A stretch of DNA of 64,000 nucleotides. Source: Sphaerisporangium sp. (lineage in GTDB: Bacteria > Actinomycetota > Actinomycetes > Streptosporangiales > Streptosporangiaceae). The stretch is from contig JAOPYI010000158.1 in the NCBI GenBank assembly GCA_025964675.1, positions 26,168-90,167 of the forward strand. Reading direction: 5' to 3'. Under the pieces are notes generated by a model, which was given only the letters and a program-made list of their open reading frames with translations, made no database searches and was not told the origin of the DNA. The stretch's first letter is position 1, and each line of letters starts with the position of its first letter. Positions 25,112-35,309 of the stretch are shown here, one piece after another. A program made the position numbers and the translations under genes.

Positions 25112-26215
25112 TCACTGGCCGGCTCCAGGGGCTCCAGGCGCTCCCGGGGCCACCGGCTTCGACGCAGTGGATTCCGGGCTCACCCGCCCGGCTCTGAAGG
25201 GTCCACGGGAACGAGAGGACACCGGGGCTGTCAGGGCGGGCTCCTTGTCGGAGACGCGCTGCGCGAGCCAGGCCGCCGCGCCGGTCAGCGCGGGCTGCTC
25301 GGCGACGATCGCCGTGGTGGCGATCCCGGTGAGGTAGTCCGACAGCACGAGATTTGCCTCGAAGCGGCGACGGAAGTCACTGGCATGGACGCGGTTGACG
25401 ATGCGCGGCACGATCCCACCCCCGAGATACACCCCGCCGCGTGCCCCCAAGGTAAGAGCGACATTGGCGGCGAAGCTCCCCAGCAGCCCACAGAACACTT
25501 CAACCGTACGCGCGCACAGCGAGTCGTCCAGCCTGGCGACGATCTCCGAGGCGGGAAGCGGCGCCACCGGGGTGCCGTTCACCAGCGCGAGCCCGTGGCG
25601 CAGCCGTACAAGCCCCGGACCGGACAGCAGGTGCTCGGCGTCCACGAATGACATGCCGTCTGCGCGCAGCGCCCGTATGACCTCGATCTCCAGCTCGGTG
25701 ACGGCGGGCGCCGACACGTGGCCGCCCTCCCCGGGCACAGGGACCCAACCTCCGCGCGCGGGCACGAGCCCGGCGACGCCCAGCCCGGTGCCGGGGCCGA
25801 GCACGACCTTCAGCATGTCGGGCGCGGGGGCGGGACCGCCGAGGGAGGCCAGGTCGTCGGCGGCCAGGCGCGGCAGGGCGAGCGCCAGCGCCTCGAAGTC
25901 GTTGAGCAGCTCGACGTGCGGGATGCCGAGCTCCGTCACCGAGCCTGACCAGCCGCCGTTGGTGAGGCGGTAGCGGTCGGCGTTCACCGGACCGGCGATG
26001 GCGAGGCACGCGGCGCCCGCCCGTACCCCGCCCGCATGGTTGGCGAGGTAGGAGCCCACCGCGTCGGACAGGCCGTCGTACTCGGCGCCGGGCAGCACGG
26101 CGATCGTCTCGGGACGCCCGCCGGGCCGGGTGACCAGGCCGAAGCGGGCGTTCGTGCCGCCGACGTCGGCGACCAGCCACGGGCTCTCGGGCGACGGGGG
26201 AGCGACGGAGGTCAC
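25112..26215 (-). CDS. glk: Glucokinase (Glk family)
   Basis: 367 aa. ATP-dependent glucokinase of the non-ROK proteobacterial-type family: [15 protein letters not shown] (phosphate-binding), [24 protein letters not shown] and [11 protein letters not shown]. It makes glucose 6-phosphate for the Zwf/Edd branch. GTG 26215 overlaps the edd stop in a GTGA, so translation is coupled. The C-terminus has about 45 extra Pro/Ala/Ser-rich residues beyond the usual end of the fold, which I cannot assign. Confidence 0.94.
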   Translation of the reverse strand: MTSVAPPSPESPWLVADVGGTNARFGLVTRPGGRPETIAVLPGAEYDGLSDAVGSYLANHAGGVRAGAACLAIAGPVNADRYRLTNGGWSGSVTELGIPHVELLNDFEALALALPRLAADDLASLGGPAPAPDMLKVVLGPGTGLGVAGLVPARGGWVPVPGEGGHVSAPAVTELEIEVIRALRADGMSFVDAEHLLSGPGLVRLRHGLALVNGTPVAPLPASEIVARLDDSLCARTVEVFCGLLGSFAANVALTLGARGGVYLGGGIVPRIVNRVHASDFRRRFEANLVLSDYLTGIATTAIVAEQPALTGAAAWLAQRVSDKEPALTAPVSSRSRGPFRAGRVSPESTASKPVAPGAPGAPGAGQ

Positions 26216-28062
26216 GCCCGGCCCTCCGCGCCGTTGACCGCGAAGATCCCCGCGCCGCGCTCCGCGGGCCCGGCGGCCCGGCGGAAGGCGGCGAACAGCT
26301 CGCGCCCGGTGCCCACCCACTCGTCGTCGCGAAGTGCCCGCCCGCCGGGCGAGCGGGCCGCCAGCTCGCCCTCGGGTACCAGGAGGTCGAGCGTGCCGGT
26401 CGTGGAGTCGAGCCTGATGCGGTCGCCGTCGCGGACCAGCGAGATGGGTCCGCCGTCCGCCGCCTCCGGGGAGAGGTGGATGGCCGCGGGAACCTTGCCC
26501 GACGCCCCGGACATGCGCCCGTCGGTGACGAGCGCCACCCGCTGGCCGCGGTCCAGCAGCACGGCGAGCGGGGGCGTCAGCTTGTGCAGCTCCGGCATTC
26601 CGTTGGCGCTCGGCCCCTGGTAGCGGATCACCGCGACGAAGTCCTGGGCGTCCAGCTCGCCCGCCTCGAACGCCGCGAGCAGCTCGGCCTGGTCGTCGAA
26701 GACCTTCGCGGGGGCCTCGACCACCTGGTGCTCGGGCTTGACCGCCGACACCTTGCTTACCGCGCGGCCGAGGTTGCCGCTGAGCATATGGATGCCGCCG
26801 TCGGCGGAGAACGGCTCGGCGACCGGGCGCAGCACGTCCAGGTCCGCGCTCGTGGCCGTCCGCTCCTCCCAGATGACCTCGCCCTCCTTCAGCGCGGGCC
26901 CGCTCCGGTAGTGGCCGAGGCCGCGCCCGGCGACCGTCAGCACGTCCTCGTGGAGCAGGCCGGCGTCGAGCAGGTCGCCCATCAGCACCTGCATGCCGCC
27001 CGCCGCCTGGAAGTGGTTCACGTCGGCGTGGCCGTTGGGGTACATCCGGGTCAGCAGGGGGACGACCGCCGACAGGGCGGCGAGGTCGTCCCAGAGCAGC
27101 TCGATGCCCGCCGCGGCGGCGATGGCGACCAGGTGCATGGTGTGGTTGGTGGAGCCGCCGGTGGCGAGCAGCGCGACGGCCGCGTTGACCAGCGCCTTCT
27201 CGTCGACGACCTCGGCGACCGGGGTGTACTCCTCCCCGTGCGCGGTGATCTCGACGACGCGCCTCGCGGCGGCGCGGGTGAGAACGTCCCGCAGCTCGGT
27301 GCCGGGGTTGACGAAGGTCGAGCCAGGAAGGTGCAGGCCCATGACCTCCATGAGCACCTGGTTGGAGTTGGCGGTGCCGTAGAACGTGCAGGTGCCGGGG
27401 GAGTGGTAGGACTTGGCCTCCGCCTCCAGCATCGCGCCCCGCCCGATCTTGCCTTCGGCGAACAGCTGGCGGGTCCGCGCCTTCACCTTGTTGGGCAGCC
27501 CGGACGGCATGGGCCCGGCGGGCACGAAGATCGCGGGCAGGTGTCCGAAGTGCAGCGCTCCGATGAGCAGCCCCGGCACGATCTTGTCGCAGACGCCGAG
27601 CAGCAGCGAGCCGTCGAACATGTCGTGCGAGAGGGCGATCGCCGTCGCCATCGCGATGACCTCGCGGCTGTAGAGCGACAGCTCCATCCCGGCGCGGCCC
27701 TGAGTGACGCCGTCGCACATCGCCGGAACCCCGCCGGCGAACTGCGCGACGCCCCCCGCCTCGCGCACGGCCTCCTTGAGGACGGCCGGGTAGGTCTCGT
27801 ACGGCTGGTGCGCCGACAACATGTCGTTGTACGCCGACACGATCGCGACGCCGGGCCTGTCGTTGCCGCGCAGGGCCAGCTTGTCGCCGGGAGAGCAGGC
27901 GGCGAAGCCGTGGGCCAGGTTGGCGCAGCCGAGGCTCGCGCGGGCGGGCCCGCGTTCCCTGGCCTCCTGGGCCGCGGCGCCGGTGCGCGCGAGATAGGCC
28001 GTTCGGCTGCGCAGGCTGCGCTCGGTCAGGCGCTCGGTGACGTCCTGGACGATCGGGTTCAC
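26212..28062 (-). CDS. edd: Phosphogluconate dehydratase
   Basis: 616 aa. Converts 6-phosphogluconate to KDPG and carries an iron-sulfur cluster. The IlvD/Edd family motifs [34 protein letters not shown] (cluster Cys) and [16 protein letters not shown] are present. GTG 28062 follows GAGGAGG and overlaps the zwf stop by 4 bp. Frame and length fit a complete gene; the longer upstream open frame is only the antisense run of zwf. Confidence 0.96.
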   Translation of the reverse strand: MNPIVQDVTERLTERSLRSRTAYLARTGAAAQEARERGPARASLGCANLAHGFAACSPGDKLALRGNDRPGVAIVSAYNDMLSAHQPYETYPAVLKEAVREAGGVAQFAGGVPAMCDGVTQGRAGMELSLYSREVIAMATAIALSHDMFDGSLLLGVCDKIVPGLLIGALHFGHLPAIFVPAGPMPSGLPNKVKARTRQLFAEGKIGRGAMLEAEAKSYHSPGTCTFYGTANSNQVLMEVMGLHLPGSTFVNPGTELRDVLTRAAARRVVEITAHGEEYTPVAEVVDEKALVNAAVALLATGGSTNHTMHLVAIAAAAGIELLWDDLAALSAVVPLLTRMYPNGHADVNHFQAAGGMQVLMGDLLDAGLLHEDVLTVAGRGLGHYRSGPALKEGEVIWEERTATSADLDVLRPVAEPFSADGGIHMLSGNLGRAVSKVSAVKPEHQVVEAPAKVFDDQAELLAAFEAGELDAQDFVAVIRYQGPSANGMPELHKLTPPLAVLLDRGQRVALVTDGRMSGASGKVPAAIHLSPEAADGGPISLVRDGDRIRLDSTTGTLDLLVPEGELAARSPGGRALRDDEWVGTGRELFAAFRRAAGPAERGAGIFAVNGAEGRA

Positions 28063-29612
28063 GGCAGGTCCTCCTCGTACCAGGCGCGGCCGCTGCGGCC
28101 GAGCAGTTCGTGTGCCGCTGCCGGGCCGGAGGTCCCGGCGGCGTAAGGCTCGGGAAGGGCGCCGCCCGACTCCCAGGTGGCGATGATGGGGTCGATCCAG
28201 CCCCAGGCGGCCTCGACCTCGTCGCGCCGCATGAACAGGGTGGGGTTGCCCGACAGGACGTCCATCAGCAGGCGCTCGTACGCCTCGGGCACCCGGGAGC
28301 GGAAGGTCTCGGCGAAGCTGAGGCTGAGCGGGACGGGCCGGGGCACGACCTCGCCCGCGCCGGGCTCCTTGGCCATGATGTGCAGGTGGATGCCCTCGCT
28401 CGGCTGTAGCCGCAGCACCAGGCGGTTGGGCCCGCCCCCGGGGAAGATCGAGTGGGGCACCTCCTTGAACTGCACGACGATCTCCGAGCGGCGGTACGGC
28501 ATCCGCTTGCCGGTGCGCAGGTAGAACGGCACGCCGGCCCAGCGCCAGTTCTTCACCTCGGCCCGGATCGCCGTGAACGTCTCCACGCGGTGCGAGGTGG
28601 CGGTCGGCGCGGTCTTGTCGGGCTCGTCGAGGTATCCGGGTACGGCGTGGCCGCCCGACTCCCCGGCGACGTACTGGCCCCGCACGGTGAACCGGTCGGC
28701 CTCGGTGCCGCTGATCGGCCGCAGGGCCTGGAGGACCTTGACCTTCTCGTCGCGCACCGACTCCTGGTCGCCCCGAGAGGGCGGCTCCATCGCCACCAGG
28801 CACAGGAGTTGCAGCAGGTGGTTCTGCACCATGTCGCGCAGCGCGCCCGCGTCGTCGTAGTACCCTCGCCGCCCCGGCGTGCCCACCGACTCGGCCACGG
28901 TGATCTGGACGTGGTCGATCCACAGGGAGTTCCAGATCGGCTCGAGGAACGCGTTGGCGAAGCGCAGCACGAGCAGGTTCTGGACGGTCTCCTTGCCCAG
29001 GTAGTGGTCGATGCGGAAGATCTGGTGCTCGCCGAAGATGGCGCCGACCTCGTCGTTGATGGCCCGCGCCCCGGCCAGGTCGCGGCCGAGCGGCTTCTCC
29101 AGCACCACCCGGGAGCGGGGGGTCACCAGGCCCGCCTCGTGTGCGCCTTTGCAGAACGGGCCGAACGTCATCGGCGGGCTGGCCAGGTAGAAGATCCTGT
29201 CGGTGTTCTCCCGCCCGGCGAGCAGGTGGGTCAGCGCGCGCCAGCCGATGTGGTCGTGGCCGTTCACGTCGAGGGAGACGTGTCGCAGCCGCCCGAGGAA
29301 CCGCTGCCAGCCCTCGGCGTCGTCGGCGTAAAGGCCTGGCCTTACCTCGGCCTCGACCTTGCCGCGGAAGTCGGCGTCGGTGAGCCCGCCGCGCGACAGG
29401 GCGATGACGCGGGTCTCCGGCGCGAGGCGGCCGTCGCGGTCGCTGTGATACAGGGCCGGGAGCAGCTTCCGCATGGAGAGGTCGCCGGTGCCGCCGAACA
29501 CGATCAGGTCGGCCCCGTGCGCGGTGGGACGCTCGGAGGCCGCCGAGGCGGCGGGGGAAGGCGCGGGCGCGGTCGTGGGTTCCGACGCGGTCGTGGGCGC
29601 GGGCTCAGGCAC
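28059..29612 (-). CDS. zwf: Glucose-6-phosphate 1-dehydrogenase
   Basis: About 517 aa. Oxidises glucose 6-phosphate to 6-phosphogluconolactone with NAD(P)+. The N-terminal [19 protein letters not shown] binds the cofactor, and RIDHYLGKE carries the active-site His and Lys. An Ala/Pro/Thr/Ser-rich stretch of about 35 residues precedes the domain, longer than usual. Two starts are possible: GTG 29612 (GGAG at 9 nt) or GTG 29657 without a clear site; I use 29612. First gene of the Entner-Doudoroff operon, divergent from the ROK regulator. Confidence 0.95.
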   Translation of the reverse strand: MPEPAPTTASEPTTAPAPSPAASAASERPTAHGADLIVFGGTGDLSMRKLLPALYHSDRDGRLAPETRVIALSRGGLTDADFRGKVEAEVRPGLYADDAEGWQRFLGRLRHVSLDVNGHDHIGWRALTHLLAGRENTDRIFYLASPPMTFGPFCKGAHEAGLVTPRSRVVLEKPLGRDLAGARAINDEVGAIFGEHQIFRIDHYLGKETVQNLLVLRFANAFLEPIWNSLWIDHVQITVAESVGTPGRRGYYDDAGALRDMVQNHLLQLLCLVAMEPPSRGDQESVRDEKVKVLQALRPISGTEADRFTVRGQYVAGESGGHAVPGYLDEPDKTAPTATSHRVETFTAIRAEVKNWRWAGVPFYLRTGKRMPYRRSEIVVQFKEVPHSIFPGGGPNRLVLRLQPSEGIHLHIMAKEPGAGEVVPRPVPLSLSFAETFRSRVPEAYERLLMDVLSGNPTLFMRRDEVEAAWGWIDPIIATWESGGALPEPYAAGTSGPAAAHELLGRSGRAWYEEDLP

Positions 29613-29742
29613 GGGGGAATGCTCCGTAGATCTACCAACAAAGGACAGATCGGACACTAGCCCGATCTTTGGTCTCGTACAACCATAGTTTTGGTATTTG
29701 AGATGATGAACTTAGGAATTTCAGATTACAAAAGAGGTGTGG

Positions 29743-30987
29743 TTGACTTGGCCGATGGGTCGACGATCAGCCTCTCCGCTCGCGAGCAGCGGTGAGGTGC
29801 TGCACCTCATACGCTCGGGTGAGGCGGTCACGCGGGCCGACATCGGCAGGGTGACCGGGCTCTCGCGTCCCGCCGTCGCGCTGCGGGTGGCAGTGCTCCT
29901 CGAGCACGGCCTGGTCGTGGAGGACACCGAGGGCCCCTCCACCGGAGGCCGCCCGCCCGCCCGGCTCGCCTTCAACGCCGCCGGAGGCGTCGTCCTCGTC
30001 GCCTCGCTCGGCGCCAGCCGTACGCAGATCGCCATGTGCGACCTGGCCGGCTCCGAGCTGGCCCGCACCGACCTGGAGATCGACGTCGAGCGCGGCCCCG
30101 GCGTGGTGCTGCCGCTGTTGATGGACGTGTGGGCCGACCTGCTGGGAGACCGGCCGATGTCGGCGGTGCGGGGCGTCGGCCTCGGGGTTCCCGCGACCGT
30201 CGAGTTCGCGGCGGGGCGCACCGAGAGCGCTCGCGTGATGGCCAGCTGGACCGGCGTGGTGATCCCGCCGCTCATCTCGGCGCGCTACCCGGTGCCCGTG
30301 TTCGTGGATAACGACGTCAACGTCATCGCGATGGGCGAGTACCGCGCGGCGTACGCAAGAGAGGTCGCCGACCTGCTGTTCGTGAAGGTGTCGACCCGCA
30401 TCGGCGCCGGCGTGATCGCCGGGGGCGAGATCCTGCGCGGGGCGCTCGGCGCGGCCGGGGAGATCGGCCACATCCCCGTACGAGACGGCGGGGGAGTGCT
30501 GTGCCGGTGCGGCAACGTCGACTGCGTCGACTCTGTGGCGAGCGGCACCGCGATCCTGCGCGACCTGCGCTCCCGGGGCCGCGAGGTGTTCACGCTTGCC
30601 GACGTCGTCACGCTGGTCCGCGCGGGCGACGCCGAGACCATGACCGTCGTGCGCAGGGCCGGGCGGCTGCTCGGGGAGGTGATCGCGAGCGCGGTGAACC
30701 TGCTCAACCCGGCCGTGGTGGTCCTCGGCGGCGACGTCGCGGAGAACTTCCAGCCCCTGGTCTCCAGCGTGCGCGAGGTCGTCTACCGGCGCTCGACCGC
30801 GCTGTCCACCCGGAGCCTGCGCATCGAGCGCAGCCGGCTCGGGGCCGGCGCGGGCATCACCGGCTGCGCGCTGATGGTGATCGACCACATCCTGGCCCCG
30901 GAGGTGGTCGACGCCTCGATCGGAGGGGTCAGCGGGGGCGCCTCAGGCAGGGAAGAAGGGGCTCACCGGGTAGGCTTGCCTTACTAA
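29743..30987 (+). CDS. ROK family transcriptional regulator
   Basis: About 414 aa. An N-terminal winged helix (TRADIGRVTGLSRPAVALRV) is followed by a ROK sugar-kinase-like domain with FVDNDVNVIAMGEY, GEIGHIPV and the zinc motif CRCGNVDCVDSVASG. TTG 29743 has AGAGG 5 nt upstream and is preferred; GTG 29737 and ATG 29755 are in-frame options. It lies divergent to zwf and is the obvious candidate to control the Entner-Doudoroff operon in response to a sugar. Its stop codon lies inside the palindrome at 30971-30997. Confidence 0.9.
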   Translation: MTWPMGRRSASPLASSGEVLHLIRSGEAVTRADIGRVTGLSRPAVALRVAVLLEHGLVVEDTEGPSTGGRPPARLAFNAAGGVVLVASLGASRTQIAMCDLAGSELARTDLEIDVERGPGVVLPLLMDVWADLLGDRPMSAVRGVGLGVPATVEFAAGRTESARVMASWTGVVIPPLISARYPVPVFVDNDVNVIAMGEYRAAYAREVADLLFVKVSTRIGAGVIAGGEILRGALGAAGEIGHIPVRDGGGVLCRCGNVDCVDSVASGTAILRDLRSRGREVFTLADVVTLVRAGDAETMTVVRRAGRLLGEVIASAVNLLNPAVVVLGGDVAENFQPLVSSVREVVYRRSTALSTRSLRIERSRLGAGAGITGCALMVIDHILAPEVVDASIGGVSGGASGREEGAHRVGLPY

Positions 30988-30997
30988 GGCATACCTA
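30971..30997. promoter_or_regulatory. Iron-box-like palindrome upstream of the alternative S4 gene
   Basis: TAGGCTTGCCTTA and TAAGGCATACCTA form an inverted repeat around one central base, with two mismatched pairs. The ends TAGG...CCTAA and the overlapping layout resemble DtxR/IdeR/DmdR iron boxes (consensus TTAGGTTAGGCTAACCTAA). It ends 17 nt before the S4 start codon and overlaps the end of the ROK gene. It does not resemble the actinobacterial Zur site. Confidence 0.6.
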
Positions 30998-31014
30998 ATC
31001 ACCGCGAGGTCATC

Positions 31015-31629
31015 GTGCGGTACACAGGACCGAAAGTGCGCCTGTCCCGGCGGGCAGGCCTTCCGCTGACCAGGAAGGCCGTCCGCTACTTCGAGAAGCG
31101 GCCGTACCCTCCGGGCGAGCACGGCCGCAAGACCAGCCGCCGGGCCGCGGGCGACTACAGCCTCCGACGGATGGAGAAGCAGAAGCTGCGCTGGTACTAC
31201 GACGTCTCCGAGACGCAGATGAGAAGGTACTGGGGCCTCGCGCTGCGCAAGCCAGGGCGTTCCGGCGCCGAGCTGGTCTCGCTGCTGGAGACCCGCCTGG
31301 CCTCGCTGGTGCTGCGCTCCGGGCTCGCCCCGTCGATCTACGCCGCCCGCCAGTACGTCAACCACGGGCACATCACCGTCGACGGCCGCAAGGTGGACAT
31401 CCCGAGCTACCTCGTACGGCCAGGACAGATCGTCGCCGTGCGGCCGAAGTCGCGCTCGATGCAGCCGTTCGTCGCGGCGGCCGAGGGCACCTACGCCGAC
31501 CAGGTGACCGCGCCCTACCTCGACGTGAACCTCGACGAGCTGCGGTTCACGCTGGTCAGCAGGCCCGAGCGCCAGCAGGTGCCGGTGCTCGTGGACGAGC
31601 AGCTCGTCGTCGAGCACTACTCCCGCTGA
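31015..31629 (+). CDS. rpsD: 30S ribosomal protein S4, zinc-independent (C-) paralogue
   Basis: 204 aa. The S4 N-terminal domain (RYTGPKVRLSRRAGLPL, PPGEHGRK) and the S4 RNA-binding domain (RLASLVLRSGLAPSIYAARQ, VNHGHITVDGRKV) are complete. The protein has no Cys at all, so it lacks the zinc-binding Cys motif of the standard actinobacterial S4. Such C- copies replace the zinc form under metal limitation. GTG 31015 follows GAGG. It stands alone, not in a ribosomal operon, behind an iron-box-like palindrome, so it is probably a conditional second copy. Confidence 0.93.
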   Translation: MRYTGPKVRLSRRAGLPLTRKAVRYFEKRPYPPGEHGRKTSRRAAGDYSLRRMEKQKLRWYYDVSETQMRRYWGLALRKPGRSGAELVSLLETRLASLVLRSGLAPSIYAARQYVNHGHITVDGRKVDIPSYLVRPGQIVAVRPKSRSMQPFVAAAEGTYADQVTAPYLDVNLDELRFTLVSRPERQQVPVLVDEQLVVEHYSR

Positions 31630-31642
31630 GACCGGCCAGGTT

Positions 31643-33688
31643 CTACATGGCTCTCGCGGTGCGGGGCAGGAGGGCGAAGGCGCCGAGGTAGAGGAGACCG
31701 GCGACCGCCAGGAGGCCCTGGTAGCCGATGACGAGGGCCAGGTATTCGAGGCAGCCGCCGACGATGGCTCCCAGCAGGTTGGCGCCGAAGGCCACGGTGG
31801 CGTCGGCGGTGTCGGTGAAGCGCTTGGCGAAGACAACGTTGGCGGCGAAGATCGGCAGGAACGCGACGACCACCGCGCACACGGCCCGCAGCGGCAAGGG
31901 CAGCCCGAGCAGCCAGGAGTTGGGCACCAAGGCGGCGATCACCAGGCCGCCGAGCAGGATGGCGTACATCGCCGGCAGCGGCGGCGTGCGGAAGCGCCGG
32001 GTCACCTCCACCGCGGCCAGCACAGCCACCAGCACCCCGGCGAACACGATGGCGTTGACCACCCATGTCGTGCCGAACAGCAGCGCGAACCCGGTGACGT
32101 TCTTGGTCTCGAGCAGCAGGAACGAGACCCCAAGCATGAACAGGTCGGCGTAGGGGCGCATCTTGCGGAACGGCCCTGCCACCGCGCGGACGGCTACGAC
32201 GCTGACCAGCAGGATCAGCCCAAGCGCGATGAGGTAGATGGACGGGATGTCGCGGCCGTGGAGGTAGAGGAAGGGCCGGTCGTCAACGGCCGGGGGCGGC
32301 GTGTCGGCCTTGGCGCCCGCCCACTCGCTGACACAGCGCTGCGCGTCGGCGGTGACCCCTGCGGTGATCACGGCCTGCTGCCCAGAGCCGACCTCGTCGA
32401 CGCAAGGCTTGTGGCCGAAGGCGGCCTGTGCGGTGGAGGCGAGCCGGTCGACCAGCCACTGTTCGCGGTAGTAGTTGTACATCGAGAAGGCGCCGCCGGG
32501 CTTGAGGTGGTCGTGCGCGGCCCGCATGGCCTCCTGCGTGAACAGGTAGCTCTCCAGGCGGAGCGAGCTGGCCCCCGAGACCAGGGTGAGCGAGTCGGGC
32601 AGGGCGAACAGGATGAGGTCGTACTTGCTGTCGGTGCGCTCGAGGAAGGCGCGGCCGTCGGTGATGTGGGTGGTGACGCGCGGGTCGCTGTAGGGCTGGT
32701 CGGGGTGGTAGGTGCCGCCGAGCTCACGGAGCTTCGGGTCGATTTCCACCGCGTCGACGTGCTTGGCGCCCTTGGACAGGGCGATGGCGACGTCGGTGCC
32801 GCTGCCCGCGCCCACGATCAGGACGTTGTCGAGGCTCGCCGCCGCCGACCGTTCGTACGGCAAGGCGTACTGGCGTTCCCACTGCAGCCGGTTCACGGCC
32901 GGGATCGCCTGCTGGTGCGGGATGCCGTTGACCGAGATGTCCATGATAGGCACGCCGCTGAACTCGAAGCGCTTGTACGTCACCTTGTAGTACGGCGACC
33001 ACAGCGCGCCCGCGGTGAGGGTCTCCGTCGCGAGCGCGCCGACGATCACCAGCGACGGCAGGGTCACCAGGGCGAGATAGCGGACAAGCGAGCGGGGCTG
33101 GAGCAGCGCGCCGTACGCGCAGGCGGCGATCAGGCCCCAGGCCACCGGGGGTGCGCTCGCGAACGAAAGCAGCGAGAACATCGCGATGCCGGTGAGGCTG
33201 CCGATGAGGTCGTAGCGATAGGCCTCAAGTCGCGGGAGCTCGGGGAAGCACCTGCCGACCAGCTCCGCGGGCCCCATCAGCACGAGTGCCGCAGCGGCGA
33301 AGATCACGGGCAGGATGGCCCAGGCGGGCGGCCCGCTCGTGGACAGGCTGGTGAAGTAGAGGATGCCCTCGGTCTCGCGGTTCACCGTCACCGGGAAGAA
33401 CAGGACGGTCAGCACCAGCAGCGCGAGGACGACCGGCGAGTAGTAGGGCTGCCGGGTGCTGCGTCCCACCCGGAGGAACCCCAGGCCGATGCCGAGGAAC
33501 GAGCCCAGCAGCACGAAGTTCGTGAAGTAGCTGAGATGCACGATGTTGGAGCCGGTCCAGCGGATCAGCGCCAGCTCCAGGAAGAGCATGAACGCGCTGG
33601 CGAGCACCAGCCTCGGTCGAACCGGAAGCCGGTGGGCTGCTCCTATACCGGATTCGGGACGAGAAGGCGTGTCTACCTCGGCGATCAT
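31643..33688 (-). CDS. Polytopic membrane protein with spermidine-synthase-like methyltransferase-fold domain
   Basis: About 681 aa. An N-terminal set of about seven helices (LVLASAFMLFLELALIRWTG onward), then a soluble class I SAM-binding/spermidine-synthase-like domain (NVLIVGAGSGTDVAIALSKGAKHVDAVEIDP, DLILFALPDS), then about six more helices. ATG 33688 is used (MIAEVDTPS); an upstream in-frame start adds 18 residues. The HxP-type catalytic details are not clear, so polyamine synthesis is not certain. Convergent with rpsD, 13 bp from its stop. Confidence 0.8.
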   Translation of the reverse strand: MIAEVDTPSRPESGIGAAHRLPVRPRLVLASAFMLFLELALIRWTGSNIVHLSYFTNFVLLGSFLGIGLGFLRVGRSTRQPYYSPVVLALLVLTVLFFPVTVNRETEGILYFTSLSTSGPPAWAILPVIFAAAALVLMGPAELVGRCFPELPRLEAYRYDLIGSLTGIAMFSLLSFASAPPVAWGLIAACAYGALLQPRSLVRYLALVTLPSLVIVGALATETLTAGALWSPYYKVTYKRFEFSGVPIMDISVNGIPHQQAIPAVNRLQWERQYALPYERSAAASLDNVLIVGAGSGTDVAIALSKGAKHVDAVEIDPKLRELGGTYHPDQPYSDPRVTTHITDGRAFLERTDSKYDLILFALPDSLTLVSGASSLRLESYLFTQEAMRAAHDHLKPGGAFSMYNYYREQWLVDRLASTAQAAFGHKPCVDEVGSGQQAVITAGVTADAQRCVSEWAGAKADTPPPAVDDRPFLYLHGRDIPSIYLIALGLILLVSVVAVRAVAGPFRKMRPYADLFMLGVSFLLLETKNVTGFALLFGTTWVVNAIVFAGVLVAVLAAVEVTRRFRTPPLPAMYAILLGGLVIAALVPNSWLLGLPLPLRAVCAVVVAFLPIFAANVVFAKRFTDTADATVAFGANLLGAIVGGCLEYLALVIGYQGLLAVAGLLYLGAFALLPRTARAM

Positions 33689-33896
33689 GCGTCTCAAGGT
33701 AGTCAACGACCGCCTCTCGCGGAAGCCTTTACGCGCGACCACATCGAGAAGGCGGACACTGGAAATTTCCGCACAGTGGTTCGCGGGCGTTCGCGGTCAT
33801 ATGCCAGATGGCACGGCATTTTTGCTGGTGGACGGGGTCAGGCGGGTGCGGGAACGTGGTGGCGTTCCCTCCTCGCGATCTCAGGGTGGTGTCCTC

Positions 33897-35261
33897 ATGC
33901 GGGTCCTGATCCAGCTACGTCCCTCTCCCGACCTCGTCGCCGCCGTGGCGGCCCCCGACCTCACGGCGACCACCGCCGACGTCACCGGCGACCTCCCCGG
34001 GGTCGTGCTCGACCACTCCTACACCCCGGTGGCGCTCCCCCGGGCGCAGCCCGCCATGACCGGGGGCGACCCGCTGTCGCTCAACCAGCCACTGATCTTC
34101 TCCATGGCGCCGGAGGAGGCGTCCGTGCTGGTCAGGGGCGAGATCTCCGACGACGAGAGCTCGGCCCGCCTCGCGTTGCTGCCGGGCCGCCACCGCGACG
34201 TGGTCGGCGTGTACGCCGACCCCGTGATCGAGACCAGCCTCACCTGCGGCGGCACCCCTCCCGTCGGCACCTGGCAGGACGTCGCCCGGCTGCTGGAGGT
34301 GGCACAGCTCGAGGCCGAGGGCTACGACGGCACGGGCGTGGCGCTCGCGATCTGCGACACCGGCGTCAACGCCGCTCACGTGACCCGCCAGCTGGGCAGG
34401 GACATCACGATCGACCGCGACCGGAGCTGGAATCCGGGGGGCGTCTCCGGCGAGGCCGGGTGGTTCGCCGTCGACCACGGCACGATGTGCGCCTTCGACA
34501 CGCTCATCGCCGCGCCGAGGGCCTCGCTGATCGACATCCCGGTGCTGCTGTCCCGGCGGCAGGGCGGCACGGTCATGGACGGCCTGCTCTCCGACGCGGT
34601 GGCGGCGTTCGCGCACCTGCGCACGGTCCTCGAGGCGCAGCCCGCCGCCACCAGGGCGCTGGTCGTCAGCAACAGCTGGGGGTCGTTCTCCCCGTTGTGG
34701 GATCTCGCCCCCGGGCAGCCCGGCAACTACTCCGACAACGCGGCCCACCCGTTCAACATCATCGTGGGCAGCCTCGAGCAGGCCGGGGCCGACATCCTGT
34801 TCGCGGCGGGCAACTGCGGCACCGAGTGTAAGGACCGGCGGTGCGCCTATCCCGCCCGCCCTATCGTCGGCGCCAACTCCCACCCGCAGGTCCTGTCCAT
34901 CGGCGGCGTCGACACGGGCGGCGAGAGGGTGGGCTACTCCTCGCAGGGGCCGGGGCGCCTGAGCGACCGCAAGCCGGACATCTGCGCGTACACCCATTTC
35001 TCCGGCTCGAAGGCGTTCGGCGATGACGCGCCCGACTCGGGCACCTCGGCGGCCTGCCCTGTGGCCGCCGGCCTCGTGGCGGCGATCCGCACCAGGTGGC
35101 CCGCCTCCCAGCTCCCCCCGAGCCAGCTCCGCACGCTGCTCCACCGCACCGCCGACGACCGCAGCGACGTCGGCTTCGACTACGACTACGGGTACGGCGT
35201 GGCCGACACCATGGCGATCCTCGGAGCGCTGAAGCGGCGAGCCGAGAGACACCGGCTGTGA
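33897..35261 (+). CDS. Cytoplasmic subtilisin-like (S8) peptidase
   Basis: 454 aa. The catalytic triad is Asp154 (ICDTGV), His194 (VDHGTMCA) and Ser384 (DSGTSAACPVAAG), with the oxyanion Asn in FAAGNCG. Unlike most subtilases there is no signal peptide or membrane anchor. The first about 130 residues (MRVLIQLRPSPDLVAAV onward) may be a propeptide-like domain. ATG 33897 follows GGGTGG. A 76-aa protein gene starts 48 bp downstream on the same strand. Intracellular processing or regulated proteolysis is likely; the target is unknown. Confidence 0.88.
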   Translation: MRVLIQLRPSPDLVAAVAAPDLTATTADVTGDLPGVVLDHSYTPVALPRAQPAMTGGDPLSLNQPLIFSMAPEEASVLVRGEISDDESSARLALLPGRHRDVVGVYADPVIETSLTCGGTPPVGTWQDVARLLEVAQLEAEGYDGTGVALAICDTGVNAAHVTRQLGRDITIDRDRSWNPGGVSGEAGWFAVDHGTMCAFDTLIAAPRASLIDIPVLLSRRQGGTVMDGLLSDAVAAFAHLRTVLEAQPAATRALVVSNSWGSFSPLWDLAPGQPGNYSDNAAHPFNIIVGSLEQAGADILFAAGNCGTECKDRRCAYPARPIVGANSHPQVLSIGGVDTGGERVGYSSQGPGRLSDRKPDICAYTHFSGSKAFGDDAPDSGTSAACPVAAGLVAAIRTRWPASQLPPSQLRTLLHRTADDRSDVGFDYDYGYGVADTMAILGALKRRAERHRL

Positions 35262-35309
35262 GGGATGCGCCCGCGTACCCGCCCGGGCCGAACGCGTAGC
35301 CTGGTCCAC

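Noticed and set aside
30971..30997. Zur-binding site for the alternative S4 gene
   Set aside because: The palindrome does not match the TGnnAATnATTnnCA-like Zur pattern; it matches iron-box half sites better.
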